This document shows, piece after piece, positions 17,254 to 24,614 of a stretch of DNA of 35,877 nt. The stretch is taken from positions 1-35,877 of the forward strand of contig JACAEK010000001.1 in assembly GCA_013388895.1 (NCBI GenBank), read 5' to 3'. A program made the position numbers and the translations under genes. Within the stretch, counting starts at the first letter, position 1; every line of letters starts with the position of its first letter. Origin of the DNA: Candidatus Bathyarchaeota archaeon. Its GTDB lineage: Archaea > Thermoproteota > Bathyarchaeia > Bathyarchaeales > Bathycorpusculaceae. The notes under the pieces were generated by a model. That model saw nothing but the letters and a program-made list of their open reading frames with translations, was not told the origin of the DNA and made no database searches.

Positions 17254-17408
17254 CTAATTTCACCTTGTTAATTTTACACTTAGCCTAGATGCATTTAGCA
17301 GTTTCTAGAATAAACCTCTGATTCTCTGCTTCACTTCCAATGCTAAGTCAAATTTTAACAAGAAATTTCTTATACTGCGCCATTAATCCATAAGCGAGAG
17401 GCATAGAC

Positions 17409-18470
17409 ATGGCAGATTTACCGCTTAAGAGAAAAGTAGAACCTATCGAAATAAAAGAGAAAAGCGTCGCTCAGCTTTTGGGCGAAATGGCAAAAACAGC
17501 TTATCAAGGAAGAAAACTGGGCGAGGCAGTGGAAGTTTGGGAACAAATGCTGAAAGAAAGAGACTTGACAATTATCATGGGATTAGCCGGATCAATGAGC
17601 ACTGCTGGACAATGGACAATTGTTAACTGGCTCATCCAAAACCATTTCATCGACGTTCTGGTTTCAACAGGCGCAAACGTCTCCGAAGATATTGTAGACG
17701 CCATGGGATTCGGATATTGGCAAGGTTCCCCATATGTTAACGACGCAGAACTCGTGAAAGCTGACATTAACAGATACTACGACGTTTACGGACGAGAATC
17801 TGATTACCGAAAAATGGAAGAACTCATGACCGAATTCATGCTGACTTTGAAGACTGATTTTACTTATTCTTCCATGGAACTTCTCTGCTTATTTGGCAAA
17901 TGGCTCAACCAAAAAGGAATAAAAAGCATAGCTGCAGTAGCCGCAGAAAACAACGTTCCAATCTTTTGCCCAGCAATATCAGACAGCGCCTACGGCGAAG
18001 CCTTCTTAATGGCAAAAAACCAAGGACACAACATCCAATTAGACCAAGTGAAAGAATTCAACCAGTTCGTGGGCATAGGCGAAAAAACCAAAGACGTAAG
18101 TGTCATCTACATAGGCGGCGGTGTGCCAAAAGACTTCACTCAACTCATAGCCATATCTGTATCGCCAAAAACAATGGACCAAGGCGTGCCAGGAAGAGAA
18201 GGCTTCCTCCGCCAAAGCGTAAAAGAATACTATTATCCACACAAATACGCAATCCAAATCACGACTGATTCGCCTCAGTGGGGTGGGCTTTCAGGCTGCA
18301 CTTTGGAAGAGGCTGTAAGCTGGGGGAAAATCCTTAGTGAAGGGAAAAGAGTCACATGCTACTGCGACGCAACAATAGCCTTACCACTAATAGTGCATGC
18401 GCTTAACGAGAGAGTGAAATTCAAGAGGACAGCACCTGACCTAACATGGCTTTTCAGAGAAATCCACTAA
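17409..18470 (+). CDS. deoxyhypusine synthase-like paralogue with altered active site
   Basis: The 353-residue protein has the deoxyhypusine synthase fold: LAGSMSTAGQWTIVNWL corresponds to the SFTANL..TG NAD-binding loop, and LEEAVSWGKILSEGKRVTCY holds the catalytic Lys of SWGK. However, the canonical GGG-x-x-KHH segment is GGGVPKDFTQL here, so the His pair that acts on spermidine is lost, and DGSxSGA is QWGGLSGCT. These changes are typical of the bacterial and archaeal 'DHS-like' branch, whose members have been linked to homospermidine-type or agmatine chemistry. It overlaps the last 4 bases of the convergent canonical copy at 18467-19402. It probably acts in polyamine metabolism, not on aIF5A, but this is inference. 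Confidence 0.85.
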   Translation: MADLPLKRKVEPIEIKEKSVAQLLGEMAKTAYQGRKLGEAVEVWEQMLKERDLTIIMGLAGSMSTAGQWTIVNWLIQNHFIDVLVSTGANVSEDIVDAMGFGYWQGSPYVNDAELVKADINRYYDVYGRESDYRKMEELMTEFMLTLKTDFTYSSMELLCLFGKWLNQKGIKSIAAVAAENNVPIFCPAISDSAYGEAFLMAKNQGHNIQLDQVKEFNQFVGIGEKTKDVSVIYIGGGVPKDFTQLIAISVSPKTMDQGVPGREGFLRQSVKEYYYPHKYAIQITTDSPQWGGLSGCTLEEAVSWGKILSEGKRVTCYCDATIALPLIVHALNERVKFKRTAPDLTWLFREIH

Positions 18471-19402
18471 ATCTTATTTAATCGAGTTATGAGCGAGCTA
18501 ACCATTATTGGAAGAATCAACGAAGCGTCGCCTTCAATCATGATGCGGTCTGCCTTAACGTTTATTTTGCCCCATGAAACCGCTTCGCGTGGTCTTGCAC
18601 CAGACAAGCTACCATCCCACTCATCAGCTGTGCTGACATAAACAGCGTAGTCTAATCCTTCTCTGAACTGGTTCCACCAAAGCGTATGATGCTTTGAAAT
18701 GCCACCGCCAACTAATAAGGCGCCAGCCTTCTTCGCATCATATACAATATCATTTAATTCGCCCGAATCCTTCAGCAAATCAACCTTGAAATCGTGGTCT
18801 TGCGAAAAAAGCCATAGCTGATATCCAACGGCGCCGTCTGTAATGCCAGGCACGTAAATGGGTATATTGTTTTTTGCCGCCCAGTAGAGAATGGAGGTTT
18901 CATTGCATATCTGCTCTCCTATTTCATGACACAGTTTACGCGTTGTGATTTCTCTGACGCCTTCCTTCCATAAACTTTGAAGTAACTTTTGCATTTTCTC
19001 CTCAATTATCATACCATAGCTTTCGTTTGGAACCAAAACGTTTCCCAGACGATTCACTTCTTTTTCACGAAGTCTAGCGTCGCTCATCAAAAACGAGCCT
19101 CTGTAATAGTTTTTCCAGCATCTGGCAATATCATGGTCCAGTGTTCCACAAGTGGTAATTACGACATCAACAAGTTTCCGTTTTACAAGCTCTTTTAAAA
19201 CGCCTCGGGTTCCAGTAGCCACTAGGTTTCCAGTGAAAGAAAGAAACTTTGTGCATTTTTTCTCTTTAATCATTTCTTCTAGGATTTTTACTCCTGAAGC
19301 CAGTTTGCCTGCAGTAAAGCCCCAAGCCTTTTCCATCTGCAAAACAAGCTCATTAACCGACATTTCACTGGGCAAATCATAATCTTCAACAGCAATCCTC
19401 AT
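18467..19402 (-). CDS. dys: deoxyhypusine synthase
   Basis: Transfers the aminobutyl group of spermidine (or an archaeal substitute) to a lysine of translation factor aIF5A, using NAD. The 311 residues match archaeal DHS. Diagnostic motifs are FLSFTGNLVATGTRGVLKEL, VVITTCGTLDHDIARCW, GGGISKHHTLWWNQFREGLD (catalytic His), the STADEWDGSLSGARPREA loop and SWGKI with the Lys that forms the enzyme intermediate. Compared with the paralogue at 17409-18470, every active-site feature is kept, so this copy is the likely true aIF5A modifier. The aIF5A gene itself is not in the window. The ATG start is upstream of a clear family N terminus. Confidence 0.94.
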   Translation of the reverse strand: MRIAVEDYDLPSEMSVNELVLQMEKAWGFTAGKLASGVKILEEMIKEKKCTKFLSFTGNLVATGTRGVLKELVKRKLVDVVITTCGTLDHDIARCWKNYYRGSFLMSDARLREKEVNRLGNVLVPNESYGMIIEEKMQKLLQSLWKEGVREITTRKLCHEIGEQICNETSILYWAAKNNIPIYVPGITDGAVGYQLWLFSQDHDFKVDLLKDSGELNDIVYDAKKAGALLVGGGISKHHTLWWNQFREGLDYAVYVSTADEWDGSLSGARPREAVSWGKINVKADRIMIEGDASLILPIMVSSLITRLNKI

Positions 19403-19523
19403 GCCATATTCTCCTCACATCATCATGCAAAGTGTCAATGTTAAAATAAATAGCTGTCGAAAAAGTGGCAAACTATTTTACCAGTAAGGCAGTCGTATTC
19501 AACAATAGCGGGAATAGAGAAAC

Positions 19524-20309
19524 ATGAAGATTGGAGCACAATATCCAACTGTTGAACATGAGCAAGCTGCAAAAGCTATTGTAGAGTTTTTCTCCTCACT
19601 TCCAGACGTAGAAGCAGTGATTCTTGTGGGGTCATGCGCACGTGGAAAAGCTAGCCCTGATAGTTGCCTTGATATTACCATTCTCGTGTCTCCAGAAACA
19701 CCCGCAGTTAAGAGAACGCTACTAGAACAAAAATGGGACGACTTTTATGAAAAAACAAATATCTTCAAAACATTGCAGAAAGTGGGAAAATACTCCCATG
19801 TTGACTTGAGTTTTATTGACGGATGCTTCACACCGAAGCCGCGTGGTTGGACCTCTGGACCAGACGAGTTTGAATTAGAAATAGGCAATGCACTCGTATA
19901 TGCAGTGCTTTTGTGGGAACATAGCGACTACCTTAGACGCCTCAAAAGTAAATGGTTGCCATATTATGACGAAACTCTACGACGCGAAAGACTGGATATG
20001 GTAAGACTTTATTGCATTAATAATCTAGACCATGTTCCTCTGTATGTGAATCGAAGCTTATATTTTCAAGCTTTTGACCGATTATACAATGCTTTCCAAG
20101 AATTTCTTCAGGCGCTTTTCATTTCTAGGCGCGTTTACCCCATTGCTTATCACAAGTGGATTCGAGAACAAATTGAGGAAAATTTGGGCATGCCTGAACT
20201 TTACAAGCAATTGCCGAAACTATTTGAGATTAGGAATTTTGAAAGCAGACAAATAGCAGAGAAAGCGAAACACCTGCGTAACCTTTTCGAAAATTACATT
20301 AAAGAATAA
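19524..20309 (+). CDS. nucleotidyltransferase-like protein with a helical C-terminal domain (first metal Asp replaced)
   Basis: The N-terminal third has the Pol-beta nucleotidyltransferase signature AVILVGSCARGKASPDSCLD, but where the family has S-D-x-D this protein has S-C-L-D, so the first of the paired metal ligands appears to be Cys. A later Asp (HVDLSFID) is kept. The C-terminal half is helical with QAFDRLYNAFQEFLQALFIS and VYPIAYHKWIREQIEENLG, as in kanamycin-nucleotidyltransferase-like or DUF4037-like proteins. It may be a catalytically weakened or substrate-sensing member. It is 261 residues with an ATG start. It converges on the interrupted ATP-grasp gene with 20 bases between the final stops and is probably unrelated to that cluster. 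Confidence 0.72.
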   Translation: MKIGAQYPTVEHEQAAKAIVEFFSSLPDVEAVILVGSCARGKASPDSCLDITILVSPETPAVKRTLLEQKWDDFYEKTNIFKTLQKVGKYSHVDLSFIDGCFTPKPRGWTSGPDEFELEIGNALVYAVLLWEHSDYLRRLKSKWLPYYDETLRRERLDMVRLYCINNLDHVPLYVNRSLYFQAFDRLYNAFQEFLQALFISRRVYPIAYHKWIREQIEENLGMPELYKQLPKLFEIRNFESRQIAEKAKHLRNLFENYIKE

Positions 20310-20329
20310 TTAAGGACATTTGTGAAGGG

Positions 20330-21208
20330 TTAGTCAACTAGGTAAGCTATTATTTTGCGGTATAAATCCCAATCTCTAAGATCTTCCTGTCCGGCGTAAA
20401 TGCTTGGATTATCATTCACTTCCACCACAACATAGTCGCCGTTAACCTCTTTTAAGTCCACTCCATAAAGCCCATGCCCAACCACTTGGCACGCTTTTAA
20501 CGCTGTTTCTTTCAGTTTTGTCGGCGCATTTTCTCTTTTAAGCGATATTGTTCTTCACCAGACAAAGCTAGGTTTGCCTCTTCGTTTGGCACCATGTTTC
20601 CATCTGCCCTTAGGCACCATATACTTACAAACGTACAACACTTCGCCATTTAAGACCCCGACCCTCCAGTCGAAGGCTGTAGGCATAAACTCCTGCACTG
20701 CTAAGACATCAGATTTTCTGAAGAATTTTTTGGTAACCTCTCGAAAACTTGTTTCGCATGCCACTTTTTCCACATATCGTGAGAAGCTAGTGTAAGGCGC
20801 CTTAACGACAACTGGTCTTCCAAACGTGCGGAAAATACTCATTATCTTTTTGTGGTGCAGTTCATCTTTATTGAGGAAAATTGTGGGAATGGTGGGAACA
20901 TTATGTTTCTGAAAAAGCGAATACAAATGAATCTTGTTTCCGCAAATTTGTATCGATTTCGGGTCGTCAACTACTTTTAAGCCCATTTCCCATGCTGTTT
21001 TAGAAACTATGTAGGCCGTGAAAAGCGGGTCTGTGGTTGCTCTGATGAAAAGAGCATCATGCTTCGAGATTTCTTGTAGATTATCTCTAAACATGAAATT
21101 GAATGTGTGACCTCTTTTTTCCGCTGTTGTTTTAAAGTTTTGGAGAGCCCTAGCTTCTTTCGGGTCTGTAAAATTATACTTTTCAACGAAGCAGGCTACA
21201 CTAGCCAA
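20330..21208 (-). pseudogene. RimK-like ATP-grasp ligase interrupted by an in-frame TGA (20555-20557)
   Basis: Starting at TTG 21208 (GGTGA 8 bases upstream), 217 residues run to a TGA. The same frame then continues for 74 codons to a TAA at 20330-20332. The first part holds the ATP-grasp pre-domain and ATP-binding strands (RPVVVKAPYTSFSRYVEKVA, VLAVQEFMPTAFDWRVGVLN). The part beyond the TGA holds the rest of the catalytic fold, including GLYGVDLKEVNGDYVVVEVN followed by 'DNPSIYAGQED', which supplies the Glu/Asn that binds magnesium. Translation ending at the TGA would therefore lack the metal site. Either the gene is freshly broken (GGA to TGA is one change), or the TGA is read through, or the base is an assembly error. 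It overlaps the RLAN-like gene by 8 bases, implying translational coupling. Confidence 0.8.
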
Positions 21209-21893
21209 CTAAGAGTTCACCATTCTTGGAAAGTTGAGAAATCTCTTCAGACAGAACCTGCAAATCTCTCGGGCTTAACTCTGCGTTTTCTAAAGGTTGA
21301 AGCCCACATAGATACGCTTTTTCTTTAAGGAGTTGAACGTGCAGCTTGCAGAGTGGAATCTTGAATACGTCATAAACTTTTTTAGAAATTCGCTCCACAT
21401 CCCCTTCTAATTCGCATTTTCCAAAGATAGACTTAAACGAAATAATTTCGCTTTTAAATGGTTGTGCACAAATGTCAAACTTGTAATTCATTCCCAAACT
21501 TTTCATAGCTCTGTAGAGCGCGCTTCTGTTTTTGGCAATCTTGAAGCCGTCGTAAGAAAAGGGGTTGACAGCGAATACGACTACGGGGAAGCCAATTTCA
21601 GAAATTATTTGTTTTACCGAGCTTGTTACTAGATATGGAAAGGTTGGGATTCCGGCTTTTGAGGCTCTAAGGAGCAGAATTGGGGTTCTGTGGGCGTCAA
21701 GTATGTTTTCGCTTTTTGGAATAACTGCATTGTCTAGAATTTCTGCATGTAAAGAAACATAGTAACCAGTTTTGAGATAGCGGTAGTCATTGTTGATGTT
21801 GAGAGTGAAATCTTTAATTGATGATTCAAGAAACTTTGATGGCTTCATTGTAGGCAAGTTTGTTGTTAGGTCGATGTTTGAGACGACCAACAC
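21201..21893 (-). CDS. stand-alone RLAN-like (RimK-like ATP-grasp N-terminal) protein
   Basis: Near residue 30 the product reads FTLNINNDYRYLKTGYYVSL followed by 'HAE'. This matches the hallmark of the RLAN domain, normally fused in front of RimK-like ATP-grasp ligases (compare N-x-Y-x-Y-x-x-x-GYYVSLLAE). The middle (RASKAGIPTFPYLVTSSVKQ, then 'EIGFPVVV') resembles an eroded ATP-grasp nucleotide domain. A longer frame starts at ATG 21956, but that ATG lies on the far side of the TATA-like element at 21938-21946. GTG 21893 has a GGTG about 9 bases upstream and starts directly at the first strand, VLVVSNIDL, so it is preferred (230 residues). It probably works with the overlapping ATP-grasp gene as a split version of the fused enzyme. 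Confidence 0.72.
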   Translation of the reverse strand: MLVVSNIDLTTNLPTMKPSKFLESSIKDFTLNINNDYRYLKTGYYVSLHAEILDNAVIPKSENILDAHRTPILLLRASKAGIPTFPYLVTSSVKQIISEIGFPVVVFAVNPFSYDGFKIAKNRSALYRAMKSLGMNYKFDICAQPFKSEIISFKSIFGKCELEGDVERISKKVYDVFKIPLCKLHVQLLKEKAYLCGLQPLENAELSPRDLQVLSEEISQLSKNGELLVG

Positions 21894-21937
21894 GCATTTG
21901 ACACCAGATATTGAATGGTCGGTATTGTAACAGTCAT

Positions 21938-21946
21938 ATTTAAAAT
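21938..21946. promoter_or_regulatory. shared TATA-like element in the divergent ligase promoter
   Basis: The near-symmetric sequence ATTTAAAAT can be read as a TATA box on both strands. On the minus strand, transcription about 25 bases away would start near 21915, about 22 bases before GTG 21893. On the plus strand it would start near 21968, before the AGAGGAG at 21989-21995 that precedes the GCS2-like gene. This would give coordinated expression of both arms of the cluster. No BRE was confidently seen. Confidence 0.5.
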
Positions 21947-22019
21947 TAACTGACATGCATATTCATATTTCAGAGCCAACACATTCAAAGAGGAGCTGAA
22001 CACGTACAAAACCCTAGAA

Positions 22020-23192
22020 GTGTTAGGTCCAGAACACGAATTTTCATTGGTCAACGAAGAACTGAAAGCCTTACCAATAGTTGATAAAGTAATAAGAGAC
22101 TTCCGTGGACGGATCGTAAATTTCGTAGAGTTATCACATTTTACTTTTGGAAAAGAACTTCAAATGCACGTTTTGGAAATCAAACCCAACGCACCATTCA
22201 GGTCACCAGACATATTTGAAGAAACAATGCAAGATGCCGTCTTGACCTTAACAGATTTTTTAGAACGCAAGTACAAGGCGCAACTTCTCGGAACAGGCAT
22301 GCACCCTCTGCTGATGCTTAAGGAAACGGCTGTGTGGCCTCATCGTCATAAACAAATTTACCAAGCTTACAGCAAAGTCTTCAACCTAAAACGTCACGGT
22401 TGGCTTAACATCCAAAGCTTTCAACTGAATCTTCCTTACTCCGATGAAAAAACAGCCATCTTAATGCATAATCTGCTTGGGGAAATCTGCGCTTATTTGC
22501 CTGCGATTTCTGCTTCTTCCCCCATTTTCGAAGGAAAAATCGGAGATCTTGTCGACAACAGGTTGCGTTTTTACATGCAAAACCAGAAGGAAGTGCCTTC
22601 AATAGTTGGAGATGTAATCCCCGAATATGTTTCATCATTAAAGCAATACAAGCGAGAGATCATCGAGCGATATTCACAGGATTTAGCAAACGTCAGCGTC
22701 GACAAATGTATTCTGTACAGAGATTGGGTTAATTCGCGAGGGGTGATCTTTAGATTTGACAGGAAAGCTCTCGAGATTCGCGTTATGGACGAGCAGGAAT
22801 GCGTCAAATCAGATGTCGCCCTGAGCTGTTTCATAAGGGCATTAATCAGAGGAATGCTCAATGAAGAGCCCCATTTTTTGCCACACGAAATTTTGGTAAA
22901 AGACCTCCATGCAGTTATTGCAGAAGGATTAGATGCAAGAGTCATGCATCCAAAGGGGCAGACCGCCCGCCAAGTGTGTGGACATTTTTGCACAGTTGCT
23001 TGGAAGAACGCAACAGAGGAAGAGAAGAAATATATTCCGATAATAGAAAAAAGAACGAGGCATGGGAGTTTGTCTGATATCATAAAGAAAAAAGTTCAAA
23101 AAAAGGCTCAAAAAACAGACTTCAAAGAATCGATAGTCAGTGTTTACTCAAGCCTTGTAAAGAGTCTTATTAGAAACCAACCATACCTTTGA
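22020..23192 (+). CDS. GCS2-family carboxylate-amine ligase (glutamate-cysteine ligase-like)
   Basis: The fold is that of GCS2 ligases, relatives of glutamine synthetase that use ATP to join an amino acid carboxylate to an amine. Visible family elements are LGPEHEFSLVNEEL (first metal-binding strand), 'GTGMHPLL', WLNIQSFQLNLPYSDEKTAI, 'ISASSPIFEG' and KALEIRVMDEQECVKSDVAL. The open frame continues upstream to a TGA at 21951-21953 with no ATG, GTG or TTG before 22020. Yet the codons before GTG 22020 (YKTLEV) fit the normal first beta strand, and an AGAGGAG lies at 21989-21995. The real start may be a non-standard codon such as ACG 22002 or CTG 21996. It shares its promoter region with the divergent RLAN/ATP-grasp genes and is followed after 20 bases by a Cys-rich protein gene. 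Confidence 0.88.
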   Translation: MLGPEHEFSLVNEELKALPIVDKVIRDFRGRIVNFVELSHFTFGKELQMHVLEIKPNAPFRSPDIFEETMQDAVLTLTDFLERKYKAQLLGTGMHPLLMLKETAVWPHRHKQIYQAYSKVFNLKRHGWLNIQSFQLNLPYSDEKTAILMHNLLGEICAYLPAISASSPIFEGKIGDLVDNRLRFYMQNQKEVPSIVGDVIPEYVSSLKQYKREIIERYSQDLANVSVDKCILYRDWVNSRGVIFRFDRKALEIRVMDEQECVKSDVALSCFIRALIRGMLNEEPHFLPHEILVKDLHAVIAEGLDARVMHPKGQTARQVCGHFCTVAWKNATEEEKKYIPIIEKRTRHGSLSDIIKKKVQKKAQKTDFKESIVSVYSSLVKSLIRNQPYL

Positions 23193-23212
23193 TATGACGG
23201 AGAAAAAATCCT

Positions 23213-23758
23213 ATGTCAACAGAAGACGAGAGGCAGAGCAATTTTTTCAATGTCTGCAAAGATTGTAGAGACAGCTGTTGCCGAAATGCGAGGTCTCCGA
23301 TAAGCAGTAGACGTAAGAAAATAATAGAAGGATATTTGAAGAAGCATCAGATTTTTGTTGAAAAACCGTTTGTCGAGGCACTATACGTTTTTCCTAGGGA
23401 AGATAGCGAAGGATACTGCGTATTCTATAATAAGGCATCAATGAGATGCGTTGTGCATCCAGTAAAACCAGAAACGTGCGTCGCTGGACCGGTAACCTTT
23501 GACATAGACTTGTCTCATCGAAAGATTGGATGGTTTCTTAAGAAGGAGAGAATCTGTTTGCTTGCTGGACTGCTGTACAAGAATAAGAAGAATTTTAAGA
23601 GACATTATGAATCAGCCAGAAGAGAAATACTGACTCTTATACACGAGTTAAACACTGAAGCCCTAAATGCGATATTGAAAATAGAGGAACCAGAAACCTT
23701 CAAAATAGGCGAGAGCAACATCGAAGTTTTTCTTAACAAGAAAATCATGAAAGAATAA
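23213..23758 (+). CDS. YkgJ-like Cys-cluster (putative zinc- or iron-binding) protein
   Basis: The N terminus has CKDCRDSCCRNA, the CxxCxxxCC pattern of the YkgJ/UPF0153 family. A further pair of Cys follows in GYCVFYNKASMRCVVHPVKP and 'ETCVAGP', giving the complete set of proposed metal ligands. The last 60 residues are helical and charged. Family members are thought to hold zinc or an Fe-S centre and have been connected with protein methylation or redox steps in other systems; the exact role is unknown. It begins 20 bases after the GCS2-like gene and is likely in the same operon, which ties it to the ligase cluster. The ATG start has GGAG 11 bases upstream. Confidence 0.78.
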   Translation: MSTEDERQSNFFNVCKDCRDSCCRNARSPISSRRKKIIEGYLKKHQIFVEKPFVEALYVFPREDSEGYCVFYNKASMRCVVHPVKPETCVAGPVTFDIDLSHRKIGWFLKKERICLLAGLLYKNKKNFKRHYESARREILTLIHELNTEALNAILKIEEPETFKIGESNIEVFLNKKIMKE

Positions 23759-23849
23759 AATGCGATGACGGGCATGGTACATCTAAATTCCCGTTTAAAT
23801 TCCCCACGCAGCAATAATCATTCTATAATCTGAATCGAACGCCAAAAAA

Positions 23850-24359
23850 TCAGTTTTTAAAATAGTAAGCTAAATACTTATTCCAAATAAGTGATGTTAG
23901 GTAACCTGCAACAATTCCATTAATAACCCCGATAACAAAGATTATGACGTATAAGATTGATGTTAAGGGCATTAATCCTACTGATGTGGCAACGTAAATT
24001 GACATAAAGCCAATTATTGCTGTGCTAAGAGAAAGGGCGCTGAGCAACCTGCCGTTTCTAACGCAATTTTCTGTCTTAACTTTTGATATGAAAAATAAGC
24101 CGTCTATTAACAATCCATAAAGGATAGAGAAAAATATACTGAACGGGAAAAATTCTGCCTTTATAATGCTTAGAAGAGCGCCATTTACCACTGACGCGTA
24201 CGTGGCTCCTCCGCGTATTAACAATGAAGCTAGTGCAAAGGCGAGGGCTTGAACCACTATAAACATCTTATCAACCGGTGTAGGAAGAAAACCTTTTGAT
24301 ATGAAAGCAATAGCTCCGAGCAAAGTCGTAAGGGCCAATCTCTTACTATTAGTCACCAT
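23850..24359 (-). CDS. predicted membrane protein, ECF-transporter S-component-like
   Basis: The 169-residue protein has about five hydrophobic helices, a short N-terminal 'SKRLALTTLLGAIAFISKGF' and a loop rich in small residues (LLIRGGATYASVVNGALLSI). This size and pattern recall substrate-binding S components of energy-coupling factor vitamin transporters (ThiW/HmpT-like), but no ligand motif was identified and no EcfA/T genes are adjacent. A GTG at 24365 opens a slightly longer frame; ATG 24359 has GAGGGA 8 bases upstream and is chosen. It could serve as a solitary S component sharing a module encoded elsewhere. Confidence 0.7.
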   Translation of the reverse strand: MVTNSKRLALTTLLGAIAFISKGFLPTPVDKMFIVVQALAFALASLLIRGGATYASVVNGALLSIIKAEFFPFSIFFSILYGLLIDGLFFISKVKTENCVRNGRLLSALSLSTAIIGFMSIYVATSVGLMPLTSILYVIIFVIGVINGIVAGYLTSLIWNKYLAYYFKN

Positions 24360-24499
24360 TTTCACATTCCCTCAAGTCTGCATGTTGTCTCATGAACTTT
24401 AGGCTTTTATGCCTATTCAATTATGAGACTAATATAACTAAAATCAGGTTGCACCACAAAAAGAAGTAGTTGACGAGCAAGTACAACCACCAAATTTAA

Positions 24500-24575
24500 C
24501 GGGCCCGCTGGGATTTGAACCCAGGATCTCCGGCTCCGCAGGCCGATGTCCTAATCCGTACTAGACTACGGGCCC
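24500..24575 (-). tRNA. tRNA-Arg(GCG), intronless
   Basis: A full cloverleaf of 76 nt: acceptor GGGCCCG/CGGGCCC, D arm GTCT-AGTACGGATTA-GGAC, anticodon stem TCGGC/GCCGG, loop CTGCGGA with anticodon GCG, variable AGATC, T arm CTGGG-TTCAAAT-CCCAG, discriminator G. CCA is not encoded. It shares its D loop, T loop and acceptor stem with the intron-containing tRNA-Arg(CCG) at 12094, showing recent common origin and providing a built-in reference for placing that gene's introns. Confidence 0.97.
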
Positions 24576-24614
24576 CTGTAGAAACAAGTTTAGACTGTTG
24601 TCATAAAAGGGTTT

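Noticed and set aside
17900-18268. Open frame of 122 codons inside the DHS-like gene
   Set aside because: Same-strand shadow frame with an Arg/Lys-rich low-complexity product caused by the A/C-rich codon use of the real gene.
20555-20557. Selenocysteine as the explanation for the in-frame TGA codons
   Set aside because: No SECIS-like hairpin was recognised downstream, and neither position is at an expected redox site; not excluded, but unsupported.
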